NCBI GenBank assembly: GCA_003952965.2
Contig: CM025852.1
Span: 23,398,308-23,462,307 of the forward strand
Length of the DNA stretch: 64,000 nucleotides
Reading direction: 5' to 3'
Source: Morella rubra
Lineage: Eukaryota; Streptophyta; Magnoliopsida; Fagales; Myricaceae
Below, one piece after another: positions 23,901 to 36,127 of the stretch. Every line of letters starts with the position of its first letter. Within the stretch, counting starts at the first letter, position 1. The position numbers and the translations under genes were made by a program. Under the pieces are notes generated by a model that saw only the letters and a list, made by a program, of their open reading frames with translations, was not told the DNA's origin and ran no database searches.

Positions 23901-26900
23901 TTTAGTTATTTTAACACTTTCCTCACGTGTGGCCGGACTTTCCTTTAATTGGTAGGCCAACACGTGTATATTTAATTAAAATTGGGGTGAAATGAAGAGT
24001 CAAGTTTGAACTTAGGATTTAACTTTAATACCATGTAAAAGTATCATCAATCTCAAAAACTTCAGTTGTTAGGAAAGAGTAAATTTAATTATTTATTTTA
24101 TGTTTTTTTAACAATTGAACTATATACTTAAGTTCTCACGATGTTGTGCTTGCAGAGATTTGTCATACAATAATCTTGTCGGGAGCTTTCCTTCTTGGGT
24201 CTACGAAAAAAATTTAAATCTGTATGTTTATTGTTATTTGTTTCTGTGTTTTCAAGTTTTATTTAGTACTTCTACGTACTTCTGTGAAATAGTTTGTATC
24301 TGCTCGTTCTGGAATAGCTAATTTCCTTTTAACAATCCTTCCAAAAAAAAAAGTACTTTCTACATTGTCTTCTATTCTGTGTACATGTAATATTAACCAA
24401 ACTAACATTGAGCTTTCGTGGGTACAATATGCAGTAACTTAGTTGTCAACAACTTCACAATAGGAAGTTCAAATAGCAGGTGATTCTCATCTTATTTTTG
24501 GTTGTACATGGGCCACTGATGCCAAAATAGCCAATTTGTTCTCTTATATCTTTTGAATATATATATATGAAAAGCTTAATTTAAGTCATATTATTCCTGA
24601 GATATTTGTAATGTTTTCGTGAGCCTAAATTATTAAATTATCTGCATTCTAGTGGGTAAACATGTAAATAACAAGAGTAAAGTCAACGTATATAGTAACC
24701 TGACCCCTCTGTTATCAAGGAAGCACCCATAGAATGCATGTTTGTTTTCTATCATGAGATAGTAGTGAGTACTTAATCCAAGGGACAACATTTGGCATCT
24801 AAGTTGGGAAAATCCTGCTAAATTTACTAGTCTTTTATTCGTTGTTTTGAGGAGGCGTTCATTTGCACTTATGCATATGTTCGCTTTCTAGATTTTCCAG
24901 ATTTTCTTAGCTTCTTTGTTTGTATGCTTTAAGTGTCTACAATCTTTGTACTTTCCTGCTTTCAGTGGTTTGCCTTCAGGTTTGATCTGTCTTCACATTC
25001 CCCGGCTATTAAAGGATCGGGGTTGCAAAGTACACATTAGCATGAAGACTATTACTGCTATGCTTAACTATTAAAAAAAAGGAATGAAAAGGAAGAAAGT
25101 ATTAGTGAAGCATCTATTGTTTACATAGGGAAAACAATGGACCGAGAACATTGATCAACCAATAAATTTCATCTTAGTTTGCTTGTACGTAACCAATTAA
25201 TTTTTTTTTTTTTTATAATTACATCGCTCAAATGGGTCAAACCTAACCTTTTGTTGAGAGGGGAAATGTACTGCTGATTCTTGAATGCTGTGTGACTACA
25301 CCTCTAGGTTATGCCTCTTAGGCTCACTATTATTACTTGATAAGCTCACTTCAAATTGCTTATGAGGATCTCTTTATCCAATACCCAGTCATCCCATTTA
25401 TATGGCAGAGATATCGATCTATATCATAGTCAGCTGCATGAGGTTCTCTGTGAATGGATTTATTGTTTGACATAAACTATGTAGGTGGAAATTATGAGTA
25501 TATGACTTGCATGGGAATTGTAAAGTTTTCAATATTTGAAAAATCATTTATCTGTGCTGTGAGCAAAAGTGAATCCCTTTCAGTCAAGTATCTGCCTAGT
25601 TATTAGAAGATTTGGGATTGGTATAGGAAGAGTTTAATTTGAATAGATTTAAAATCCAAGATCAAGAATGTCTTGACGAAAAGGGTCTCATGCATAGAAG
25701 CAAATTGGGGCCATACACATCCTCTGAGGATATTTTGGACATTCATGATGCAACTATCAAAAGACCTTTCTGAACTCACATTGATAAGTGCTCTTATGTC
25801 CACGCAGATTATAATTTTGCAGTCAACTGTGGTGGTCCACCGATCACTTCTTCTGGGATTGTGTATGAGAGTGACAATGACATGCTTGGTCCAGCTACAT
25901 ATTATGTTACGGATACAAAGAGGTGGGCGGTTAGCAATGTTGGATATTTTGCTGAGAGTGACAATCCTCAATACACAAGTTCCACATCTTCTCACATTAC
26001 AAATACTTCAGACGTAAGGCTGTTCCAGACATCACGAATCTCTGCTTCTTCATTAAGATACTATGGCCTGGGGCTAGAGAATGGTAACTATACTGTGAGC
26101 CTCCAGTTTGCAGAAACAGCTTTCCAAGGTTCTTTTAGGTGGAGCACTCTGGGGACACGCCTCTTTGATATTTATATCCAGGTCTCTTTCATATCGTTGA
26201 AACCATCTTAGAAACTGCCTTGATTGCCTTGTTGAACCTGGGCAACAAGGTCCTTACCTTAATAGCTGATATTATTATTCCTTATAAGTATTGTTCTCCA
26301 CCCATGCTAGATGAAAGCTCTTGTTAGATCAAATTTTTAAAAAAAGTCTGTATAAAAATGCCCTTAGAAATATCAGGAAAGGTAGGTTCAAATATGAAAA
26401 AGGATGAGTTCCATTTGAAATGCATATACTAAAACTTAAACGGGTTAATAATTTATGTTTTGTAACCTTTCACGTACTTTGGGATAGCCCAAGAAGTACG
26501 ATGATAATCATACCACAGATTTCAAAAACTTTTAGTCAAGCTTCCTAATTGGAATCATGCTTTTTTTGCAAAGTTTGTGAACTTCTGCAATGCTTTCAGT
26601 GTCATTACAGATTCATTGGTGATCTGATTGGTTGTTTCAAAACGTACTTTAAAGGATGATCTATACTGTGAATGGCTCCTAAAATTACTTTGTAATTCTA
26701 GTATTCCATCACCATTTGCATGTTGTTATGCATTCTCAAAATTTTAGTCTTATTCGCCAGTGTCCTTTGCAGCTTATTCACAAAATTTTCCCGATTGACT
26801 TTCTTAACCCAAAATAGAAGTAATAGTATTTCTATGTCAGGAATATGTCTACACTCGGATAAAGAATAATGATTGAGTGCTCAATGAAATTCATATCTTA

Positions 26901-28810
26901 GGTTCCTAAAAGTTATTACTACTACCAGTATCATCATCACTCTGCATCTCGTTCTATTCCAGGGGAATCTGGTTTCGAAAGATTTTAACATACAAAGAGA
27001 GGCAGGTGGAGTCACATTTCGGGCTGTCCAAAAGGGATTTAAGGCTCAGGTATCAGAAAACTATCTTGAAATCCATCTTTTTTGGTCAGGGAAAGGGACT
27101 TGCTGCTTACCTTCTCGAGGTACTTATGGACCTTCTATTTCAGCCATCAGTGTGACCCCGGGTAATGGCACGAAAAATTTTTAAGATTAAATTTTGAAGT
27201 TTAAGTACTAACTTCGGCATTCAGCTTTCTTCAATTCTGTATGGAGAACTGGATGTGGAGTTCCCTCTACGAGATGCTTCAATGTCAAAGAGGGGGAATG
27301 TCGGATGTGGCTACATCCGTACAACTAAGGAACACTTGCAGCACAATCTAATGTCATTTAAGGTTCCATGGCGGAGATGGTTTGTTTGGTGGCATCAAAG
27401 ACCATTATTGTAAAAAAAGGTGGCCAAAGAAAGGATTTATTGAGTAGCAGAATACCACAAGTGAATATACATAAAAACTCAAATCTTATGAAACATGCAG
27501 TAAGATTTCATCTTCTTGGAAGAAACTACAAGACAACATGAAAATAGGAAAACAGAAGAGAAAGTATTTAATCTCTGAGTACTTTCTCCCGATAACTTTT
27601 GATAGACAACTTCAATGTAAAACAAAAGTAACTGTTTCCTTATCATTATGGGTATGAACTGCTAATTCGGGGACAATTTTCACTAAACATGTTTGTGGGG
27701 CTTTTGAGAGCCACAGCATTTTGAACGCTTCACCTGTGGTGATGACAGGCTGATTTCTTAAATTCTTAACCATCTATTTCCACAAGATCTTTCATGGTGC
27801 AACAACGTGTGACATGGTTCAGGGAGCTCCATATCCAGTTCTCGGGAACATTGGAAAAGGCCCCATGCATCATTTTCCTAACTTTCTGGGTCCATTTTAT
27901 TGACTGTGCTTTTGTACAGATTTCAGACCTACCGTCAGTAACAACCCTACAACCAAGAAGAAGAATAGGACTAGTCTAATTGTGGGGATAGTTGTTGGTG
28001 GAGTTGTTAGCTTTCTTGCAGTTTTTGCAGTTTTGTGCCTTGTCAAAAGAAAAAGACAACAGACCGATGAAGATGAAGGTAAACCAGAAAATCTGTTGAC
28101 CATTTATTATAGTTGTCTGACTTCTCGATTTTGTGCTGATCTAATGATTCGCAAATTGTATTTTAAGAGTAAATCAATTTCATTTAGGATGGGAATGGCA
28201 TTTTCTCTGCATATTGTGTTCAGGGTTCAACCAAAAATGCGATGTCATTTAATTTTACAGACAACAAGTGGGAGTGAGACCTGTGTTATATGTGTGTGAA
28301 TAACTATTATATGCACTGCTAACCTAAGTTACAGTCTGGCTATGCATTTTGTCGTCTTCAGCAAAAAAAAACCTAGATAGAACACTTAAGGTGGTGATTT
28401 ACAAGTTTCTTGGTGAAAACATTGCAAAAACTAACAGGTATGGAGACATTTCTGCAAGAATATGTCTTCCTGTTTTATATCTGGTGGTTAATAGGAACTT
28501 ACCATCTACAAAGTAAATAAGCAGGTTGGTGACGGACAAATAGTTCACAACCCTGACGAGCTCACGATGTTTTGCAGATTTCCTAGGAATAGATGTAAGA
28601 CCATACACTTTCAGTTACAGCGAACTAAAGACTGCTACAGATGATTTTAGTCCTTCTAATAAACTTGGAGAGGGAGGATTTGGACCTGTTTACATGGTAA
28701 GTCATGGTTCCCAAGATTATGTAGTGGAACGAACTTGATTATCAAAATGAAGGTGGTGTCCATAAACATCTTGCAATTGGCTGCTAATAACCAGTTACAG
28801 CTAATAGTAC

Positions 28811-28877
28811 CATCTTCTTCTTCTTCTTCTTCTTCCTCTCTCTCTGTGTCCAACCCTCCACTACCCCCCCCCCCCAC
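28811..28877. repeat. (TTC)n microsatellite followed by a poly-C run
   Basis: A run of about nine ttc units, then ctctct and a run of about 10-11 C, lies in the intron between the first two kinase exons of the left copy. Confidence 0.9.
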
Positions 28878-29790
28878 CATGGCCCCCACAAAGAAAAAAA
28901 TAGAACAATCTAGTCATACTGCTATTGCTATTGCAGTATGTGTAAATTATCCGGTTAGGCAAGATACCATGAAAAAGGAAATTGACATGTAAATTGATGT
29001 CCTTTTTTCTTCAACTTTTGATCAGTCCTGACTTCTCTCCTCTTAAATGCTACGTTCTTTTGTCTTTTCAATGAACTCCACTGTCTTCATGAACCTTTGG
29101 TGAATTCAAGATATGATGCAGGTTTATTTTAGGCAAACTGGCCTTCAATTTTCTGTATTTCTTTCTCTCTTTCTTTGTAAAACACTGCTTGACCTCAAAG
29201 TGAGCTGCAACGACCCTACTTCTTTGTGATATGAGAAAACACCCTGGAATAGTCGTAATATGATGACTTTGATAAAACATGCTTAGACAACAGAAAATTA
29301 ACCCAGTTAAGTTGGGCACCAATAACTTTACTTCCTCGCACACTTTATTCATACTACGTCTGCCAGCACTTGCCCACCAAATGGTTTAGTCACTCTCTAA
29401 GAAATTACCTACCAAATATAGAAAAACAGTTGGCTCTTATATCGGTAGTAGAATTTTTAACTTATGGTGATTCTTAACATTTACAGTGGAAACAAATTTA
29501 ATCTGACACAATAATAGAATAGTTTATTAAGAGCTTATTGTTTGCCTCTTTCTATTCTGGAATTTTTCTATATAGGGAACACTTATTGATGGCAGAGTAG
29601 TGGCTGTGAAGCAACTTTCTTTAGCATCTCACCAAGGAAAGAACCAATTTATAACAGAGATTGCTACAATATCTGCTGTACAGCACCGTAATCTTGTGAA
29701 ATTGTACGGATGCTGCATTGAGGGAGAAAAAAGACTTCTTGTTTATGAGTATCTGCAAAACAGGAGTCTAGATCAAGTGTTGTTTGGTAA

Positions 29791-30108
<318 letters not shown>

Positions 30109-31595
30109 TAGGATCCCGCATAATTAGTTTTATTGTTATTTCTTCTTTTTTTCATTTTCCAGATATATTAAGTAAGAATACGTCTTATTAAAACAAAAAA
30201 GTAACAGTCCGTGCCTTCATTGTTATTGATTTAGCGGGTATCTTGCACCGGAGTATGCCATGCGTGGACACCTTACAGAGAAGGCTGACGTGTTTTCCTT
30301 TGGCGTGGTGGCTCTAGAGATTGTTAGTGGCAGGCCTAATTCTGACTCAAGCTTAGAAGAAGAGAAGCTCTATCTTCTTGAATGGGTAAGAAGAATCACG
30401 CTGTAGTTCTTATTTGATAAATATTGATCCTTTGACACGATCCAATCACCCTTGAATATAGCAATTGCATTACACTGATCATAGTTCAGTCTCGCCTATG
30501 TTAATTGTGATTTAAAGCCAAATGAAGCATTAAATGAAAGGAAAGAAGAGATGATTCTGGATGTCCTTTTCAAAAGAGAGTAACTTCAATGTTTTTCACA
30601 TAGAAGTGGATATATTGTGTACTTGATAGAGTGTGAACCGAGTATCTCTCAATGGTATTTGCAAAGCCTTTTAAGACTTCCACGATATGGCATAATGAAG
30701 TAGTTTATTAGAAACTCGGACTTCTCTGTCTTTTCATTTCTTTTGGTAGGGGAGGAGGTAAAGGGGTGTGGTAGCTCAAGTTGATACACATCCCTGATTC
30801 CCAGTGCCGGCCTTTCTACCATGTCCTAGATTTTTGGTTGGGATGCTCACTTTTATAGTAGTAGGAAATTTTGCAAATGTAGTGCATCTTAAAGGAAAAG
30901 ACTTGACCCTCTGCATCATTAACAGTGAAATGCTATGAAGCTCTGCTGCACCACAAGACTTGTCTTTAACAAAGTGCCTTGAGAGGCATGCCAGGCATAT
31001 AATTTCTATTATGTGTTAAAACTTGTAAAGGTTCTTGTCCTGATAATCTGGAATGATGAATCTGAAAATTCCCTACTGAAGACAGGGCTGTTCTTTGTCC
31101 TGATAAATATGGAATAGAGCTTGTAATCTATATAAATTCCCTACTATAAATGATATCTAAGAATTTCTTCTATCCAAAACTACACTACTAATGGATATTG
31201 CTGTCATTTTTCTTCTTGTTAGGCTTGGCACCTACATGAGAACAGACGTGATATTGAACTGCTGGACTCGCAATTACCTTCGTACAGTGAAGAAGAATCA
31301 AAACGAGTAATTGGAGTGGGTCTATTGTGCAGTCAATCATCACCAACTAAGGCCATCAATGTCACGTGTAGTGGCAATGCTTTCAGGAGATGCCGAGGTG
31401 AGCCCTGAAATTTCAAGACCTGCATACTTGACTGAGTGGAAGTTTAATGACGTAACCAGCTCTATGAGCGACATCGAAACTCGAGGACTTGATACCAGCC
31501 TATACAACTCCATGTCTGATAATCCAGAGCAGTCACCTGTAGGAGCAACTTTTCCTATGCTTCGAGATACTACTAGAGAAATAGAGGAGAGCTGA

Positions 31596-32857
31596 GTTGG
31601 TCTCTGCTTCTTTTCTTTTTTTTCCTTCTTCTCCTTCCTTGTTCCCTTTTTCTCTTTAGTTGATCTAAAAACAGTTGTGTTCTTTTTCTTGATCTTGCAT
31701 GACACTGTATACAAGAGATGTAAATGTTCACAATTTTCACATTCCATTTTTTAGTAATTCTGAGGATTTTAAAACCTTTTCGTATGCTGAAATAGTTTGT
31801 GATCTTTTTGCTGGGTTGTTCTTGTCAAGTTTAGATATTGTCAATTCAATTCTTGAAGTTATATATGTTGACCGAAAACCGTTAGTTCCAAATTTAAAAA
31901 AAAAGAAACTGATCAAAGGCTGCTCGGGACAAATGATTGATAATCGGAAGTGAACGGACTTGGTTTTTTCTTAATAATTCCGGACAAAACAACACTTACT
32001 TAGAGCTGGTAAGTTGATCCTTTGCCAGGCGAATAAATGGGTGTCATAAATCCTTTAAATATGGTCCACCATGACCTATTGTCATAACTTCGAAGTGCTG
32101 AACAACTTCTCCTAAACAAAAGTTGGAAGAACTTGAACATACAAAAATACAGAAATTGGAATAAACGATGGAGGCAAAGGATTTCATCCTTGATTTCATC
32201 CTTACCACCAACTATAAATCTAATTACCACTACACATAAATATACCTTGTACCCTAAGTTGATCACGAAAAAGAGTCAAAAGAATAACATCAAAATCTTA
32301 GTATCAAATTTCATGTTATCCCACTGGAATCGACATTCACCTATATTATCACATTGGAAAGTATCCCAAATAATATTTCTCATGAATTATTGATGACAAG
32401 AGAACTGCAAGAATGGAAAAGCATTACAAGGTCACATTGCACGATCCCAATCTTGTATTTTGACAATCTCAAGACTGAGCAATACCGAGCAGTAAAATTG
32501 ATATCCAACAAATATATAGCACCCAATGTACACAAAGCACTAATTTCACAACAATCGTATAAGAAAAGTGGACCCAAACAAGGCTTCAAAGGCAAAAGGT
32601 TTCAAAAAAACTAACTAGAACGCCTTCCAAAGTATAAACATCAAAAGCCCCTATCCAGAACCAAGTTCAAAAAGAAGTGCTAGAACCCGAGGCCATTACT
32701 AATTCAGGCTGATAGTACAAAGAAATTATTTTAACTCAGAGCATGGACTCATGCGCTTCAATCATGCAATCTTAAAAGTCCCATCAGAGGCAGATAACCA
32801 CGGTAACTCCACTCTTCTTAATTACTAAAGCTCCTAAAACATACGCACCATGCATCT
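31596..32857. other. Intergenic stretch downstream of left kinase gene
   Basis: A pyrimidine-rich 3' region (about 31600-31690) follows the kinase stop and may be the 3' UTR. No gene, RNA or repeat is recognised in the rest. Confidence 0.5.
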
Positions 32858-32873
32858 AAAATCCTCTTTCTCC

Positions 32874-34222
32874 TGGGGGGGGGACTGCAATTAATATTTG
32901 GCGTGACCCTTGGATCCCAAGTGTGGAAGGTTTTGTTCCGAAAATTCTGCCTGGAGCCCTGGTCAGTCGGGGGGTGAATGTAGTGAAGGATTTAATTCGG
33001 GCGGAGACCCATACCTGGAATGCGAGCCTCATTCGTCAATTTTTTGACCCCCCCCCAGCTGCTGCAATTATTAACCTTCCACTCACTCCCAGCCCGAATG
33101 TTGACGCACCCCTCTGGATCCATAATAGCAAGGATGTTCTTACTGCCAAATCTGCCTATGATTTTATCCAACATAGTCGGGGTTCTGGTTTTAGCCATTT
33201 GACCACAGCGCAGTGGCGAATGCTTTGGAAATTAAAGTTGCAACATCGGCTTCGGTTGATGCTTTGGAAGGTCACGTCTGAAGCCTTGCCGTTGCGAGGT
33301 AAATTGGGTCAGTGGCGAGAGGATCAGGCTGGTAGCTTGTGCCCTTTATGCAGGCAGTATCCCGAGACCACTACTCATTTATTTTTAGCTTGTCATTGGA
33401 GTATTATGCTTTGGCGAACTGGACCCTAGCCCGTATGTACTGCTCCGTTTAAGGAGCTTCCTTTTTTTGAGTGGCTGCAATTTTTATTGGATTCTCGTAA
33501 TCTTCCATTTGGCCACAAGGAGAATTGGCAGAAACTGATGCTGTCCGTGGCTATTACGCTTGATGCTATTTGGTTTTTCCGCAATCAAGTTGTGCATGGC
33601 CAACCCCCATGGACCCAAGTTCATGATAGCCCATGTTCGGCGTAGGTATTTTGATCATCTAGCAGCTTGAGATTGTAAAGCTAGTGATACCAGTCGCTCT
33701 TGGGTTCCTCCTCCTTCAGGCTGCTTCAAGATTAATTATGATACTGCTGTCTTGAACGATAACCTGATTTTTGCTGCGATTTGTAGAGACAGTCAAGGTG
33801 TTATTAAGCAGGCTCATGTGGGGAAAGTGCGGGGCAAAAATCCACTTAAAGGGGAGGCTCGGGCCGCGAGGTTAGCTTGTTCTGTTGCCACCTGCTTTGA
33901 GGGCTCTCCCATTTGTATTGAAGGTGACTGCTTGGAGCTGGTGAACCAAGTGCAGTCTCGGATTGTAACGCCTGATTGGGAGGTTGCAGGTGAAGTGGAG
34001 ACCATTTGAAGCCCTCTTAAGGCTAACACTAGTTGGAGTTTTAGTTGGACCCGAGAGAGGGGAATTATGCTGCGCACTTTTTGGCGTAATGGTGTATTAG
34101 TTCTGACCTCTGGCTGTATTAGTTTGGATCACTTGCCTAACTCTGTAACTGACGCTAGGTCCGTTGACTCTGGTTTCGTAATGTGATGCAGGGCGTTTGC
34201 TGAGAAAAATAAATAAATAAAT
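32874..34222 (+). mobile_element. Young 5'-truncated L1-type LINE insertion with 16-bp target duplication
   Basis: The insert begins in the linker after the reverse transcriptase (INIWRDPWIPSVEGFVPKIL). It continues with the zf-RVT region (KSAYDFIQHSRG, MLWKLKLQHRLRLMLWKVTS, CPLCRQYPETTTHLFLAC) at about 33140-33400 and an RNase H-like domain (FKINYDTAVLND, GEARAARLACSVA, CIEGDCLELVNQV) at about 33720-34010. It ends in an (AAAT)n tail (about 34205-34222). The 16-bp sequence aaaatcctctttctcc flanks it perfectly at 32858-32873 and 34223-34238. Several stops interrupt the frame, so the copy is dead, or was dead on arrival. The perfect target duplication argues that the insertion is recent. Confidence 0.9.
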
Positions 34223-34238
34223 AAAATCCTCTTTCTCC

Positions 34239-34886
34239 CTAACCCTTCTTTCACCACACCCAAATCCCCAATCCGTACCCACAGATTTCTTTCATTATTA
34301 CCAGCACAGTTAGCACATTTCAAGTACAGTTACAACCTACAGTGACGGGCGAAGAAACAAACATGACCCATGATCCTCGATGGCCATCCTTAATGAAAAG
34401 GTAAGCATCTACATCCATATCTGCATTCTATCTCATAAAAGAGATAAATCAGAAGACAATGTGCTTAAGTACCCTAGTCAGAAAGACCAATTCCTCTAAA
34501 TAAACCAACCCTTGATTTAGGTACCTTAAGTAGCAGACTTAAGGGCACTAGGAGAAGAAACATTTCGGACATAATAATCGAAGCTCAACCAAGATAAGAA
34601 ACAAACCTTATTCACTTCCACACAAAATTCCAACCGTGCATAAGGGACACTCAACCTGGAAACCAATTTACTCCATCTAGCCAAACAACGCATCCCCTGA
34701 AAACATTGAGCACTTCAAACTACGCAGCCACATAATCCAACCATAATCGCCAAAACATGTCCAGAATAATAATATTCCAATGCGAATTCAGATAAATTTA
34801 CAAAATATGTCAAGTATCATGCATCATACACATATACCATCCTCGCAATAACAGGTCAATAACAACCTCATCGCTGATCTGATTTA
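34239..34886. other. Non-coding stretch, possibly 3' UTR or flank of the CHMP1 fragment
   Basis: No open gene is visible. It lies just beyond the CHMP1 stop on the minus strand, so it may be the former 3' UTR and downstream sequence of that gene. The LINE at 32874-34222 was inserted into the same tract. Confidence 0.4.
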
Positions 34887-36127
34887 TTAACCTCTAGCCT
34901 TAAGCTCGGCAAGGCGCCTCGAGAGGTTGTCAGGGGCGGAACCAAGCCATGGCGAACCATGGCAGCCGCCATGGTTGGCTCCGCCCAAAATAAAATTTTA
35001 CATGTTTTTTTTTTTTATATATATATAAATAGGTTGGCCTAGGCCCGCCATGGTTGAGCCCAGGGCCCAGGCCAAATGAAGCTTCCTCCCGTCCAACAAC
35101 CTGACGCTGCACAGCCCGACAGCCAAAAAAAAAAATATTTTAAACAGCCCGACATTGCAGTTCTCACCCTTTGGCCTTATAATCGTGCATCTGATCTCTC
35201 AGCCCTCTCTTTTTCTCTCATGCTGCTGAAGTCAAAACGCACTGTTTCAAATTTTTTTGTTTTTTTTAACCTTCTATAATCTATTCGTGCCTCTCTCAGC
35301 TCCTCAGCCTCTTCTCTCTCAGAATTTTTTCTCTCACAAACACACGACAACGGCATACTAGTACTAGTGCCTCTCCGCCCCTGCAGCACTAGCTACCGCC
35401 TACCGCTGCCCAGGTATGGCTTTCAGCCTTTCCTTCCTTTCCTATCACTTGTATAACTGTCTTTCTCACTTCTTAAAATCTAATTCTCTCTCTCCCTCAA
35501 GCCTCACTTTTCAGATTTTCTCCGCCCCGCCATGCAGCCACCCAATCTGCCGCGCCATAGACCTCTTGGCTCTTTTTCACTCTTAAGAGGTAATCAAATT
35601 ATAAATGATGTTGGATTTGATAATTTTAATTTTGAAGGCCTGATCAATGTCCAATTCCGAATGATTTTTTTTTTGGTGAAATTGTGAATTTAAGTGCATT
35701 TTTTTTGTGAATTAATTTATACATATATTTTGACATTGTTTAGTTTATGATTATCTTGTCTTGTGAAATTAATTTGTATGAATGTATGATTGAGATTTGA
35801 GAATTTGTAATTATCTTGAATTATGTTTTGATCCCAAATTAGGGCACGTTAGGCAGAATAGTAATGGCATATTAGCTATATATTTTAGACGGTTAATAAT
35901 TTGGGGGAAATTATTTGATTATTAGATAAGAACTTATTCCATTGTGTTTTGTTTTGAGTTTTTGTTTCCATTTTTTTAAGGCCAATTTTATAATATCATT
36001 GATAGAAAGGTTAATTACAAAAGATTCCATCACAAACAACCTAACATATGCCATAAATCTATAAATTTGTTTAATTTATATGAATTTTATTTTGTTTTGT
36101 TTTGTTTAGATAATAGAAAGGTTTTTC

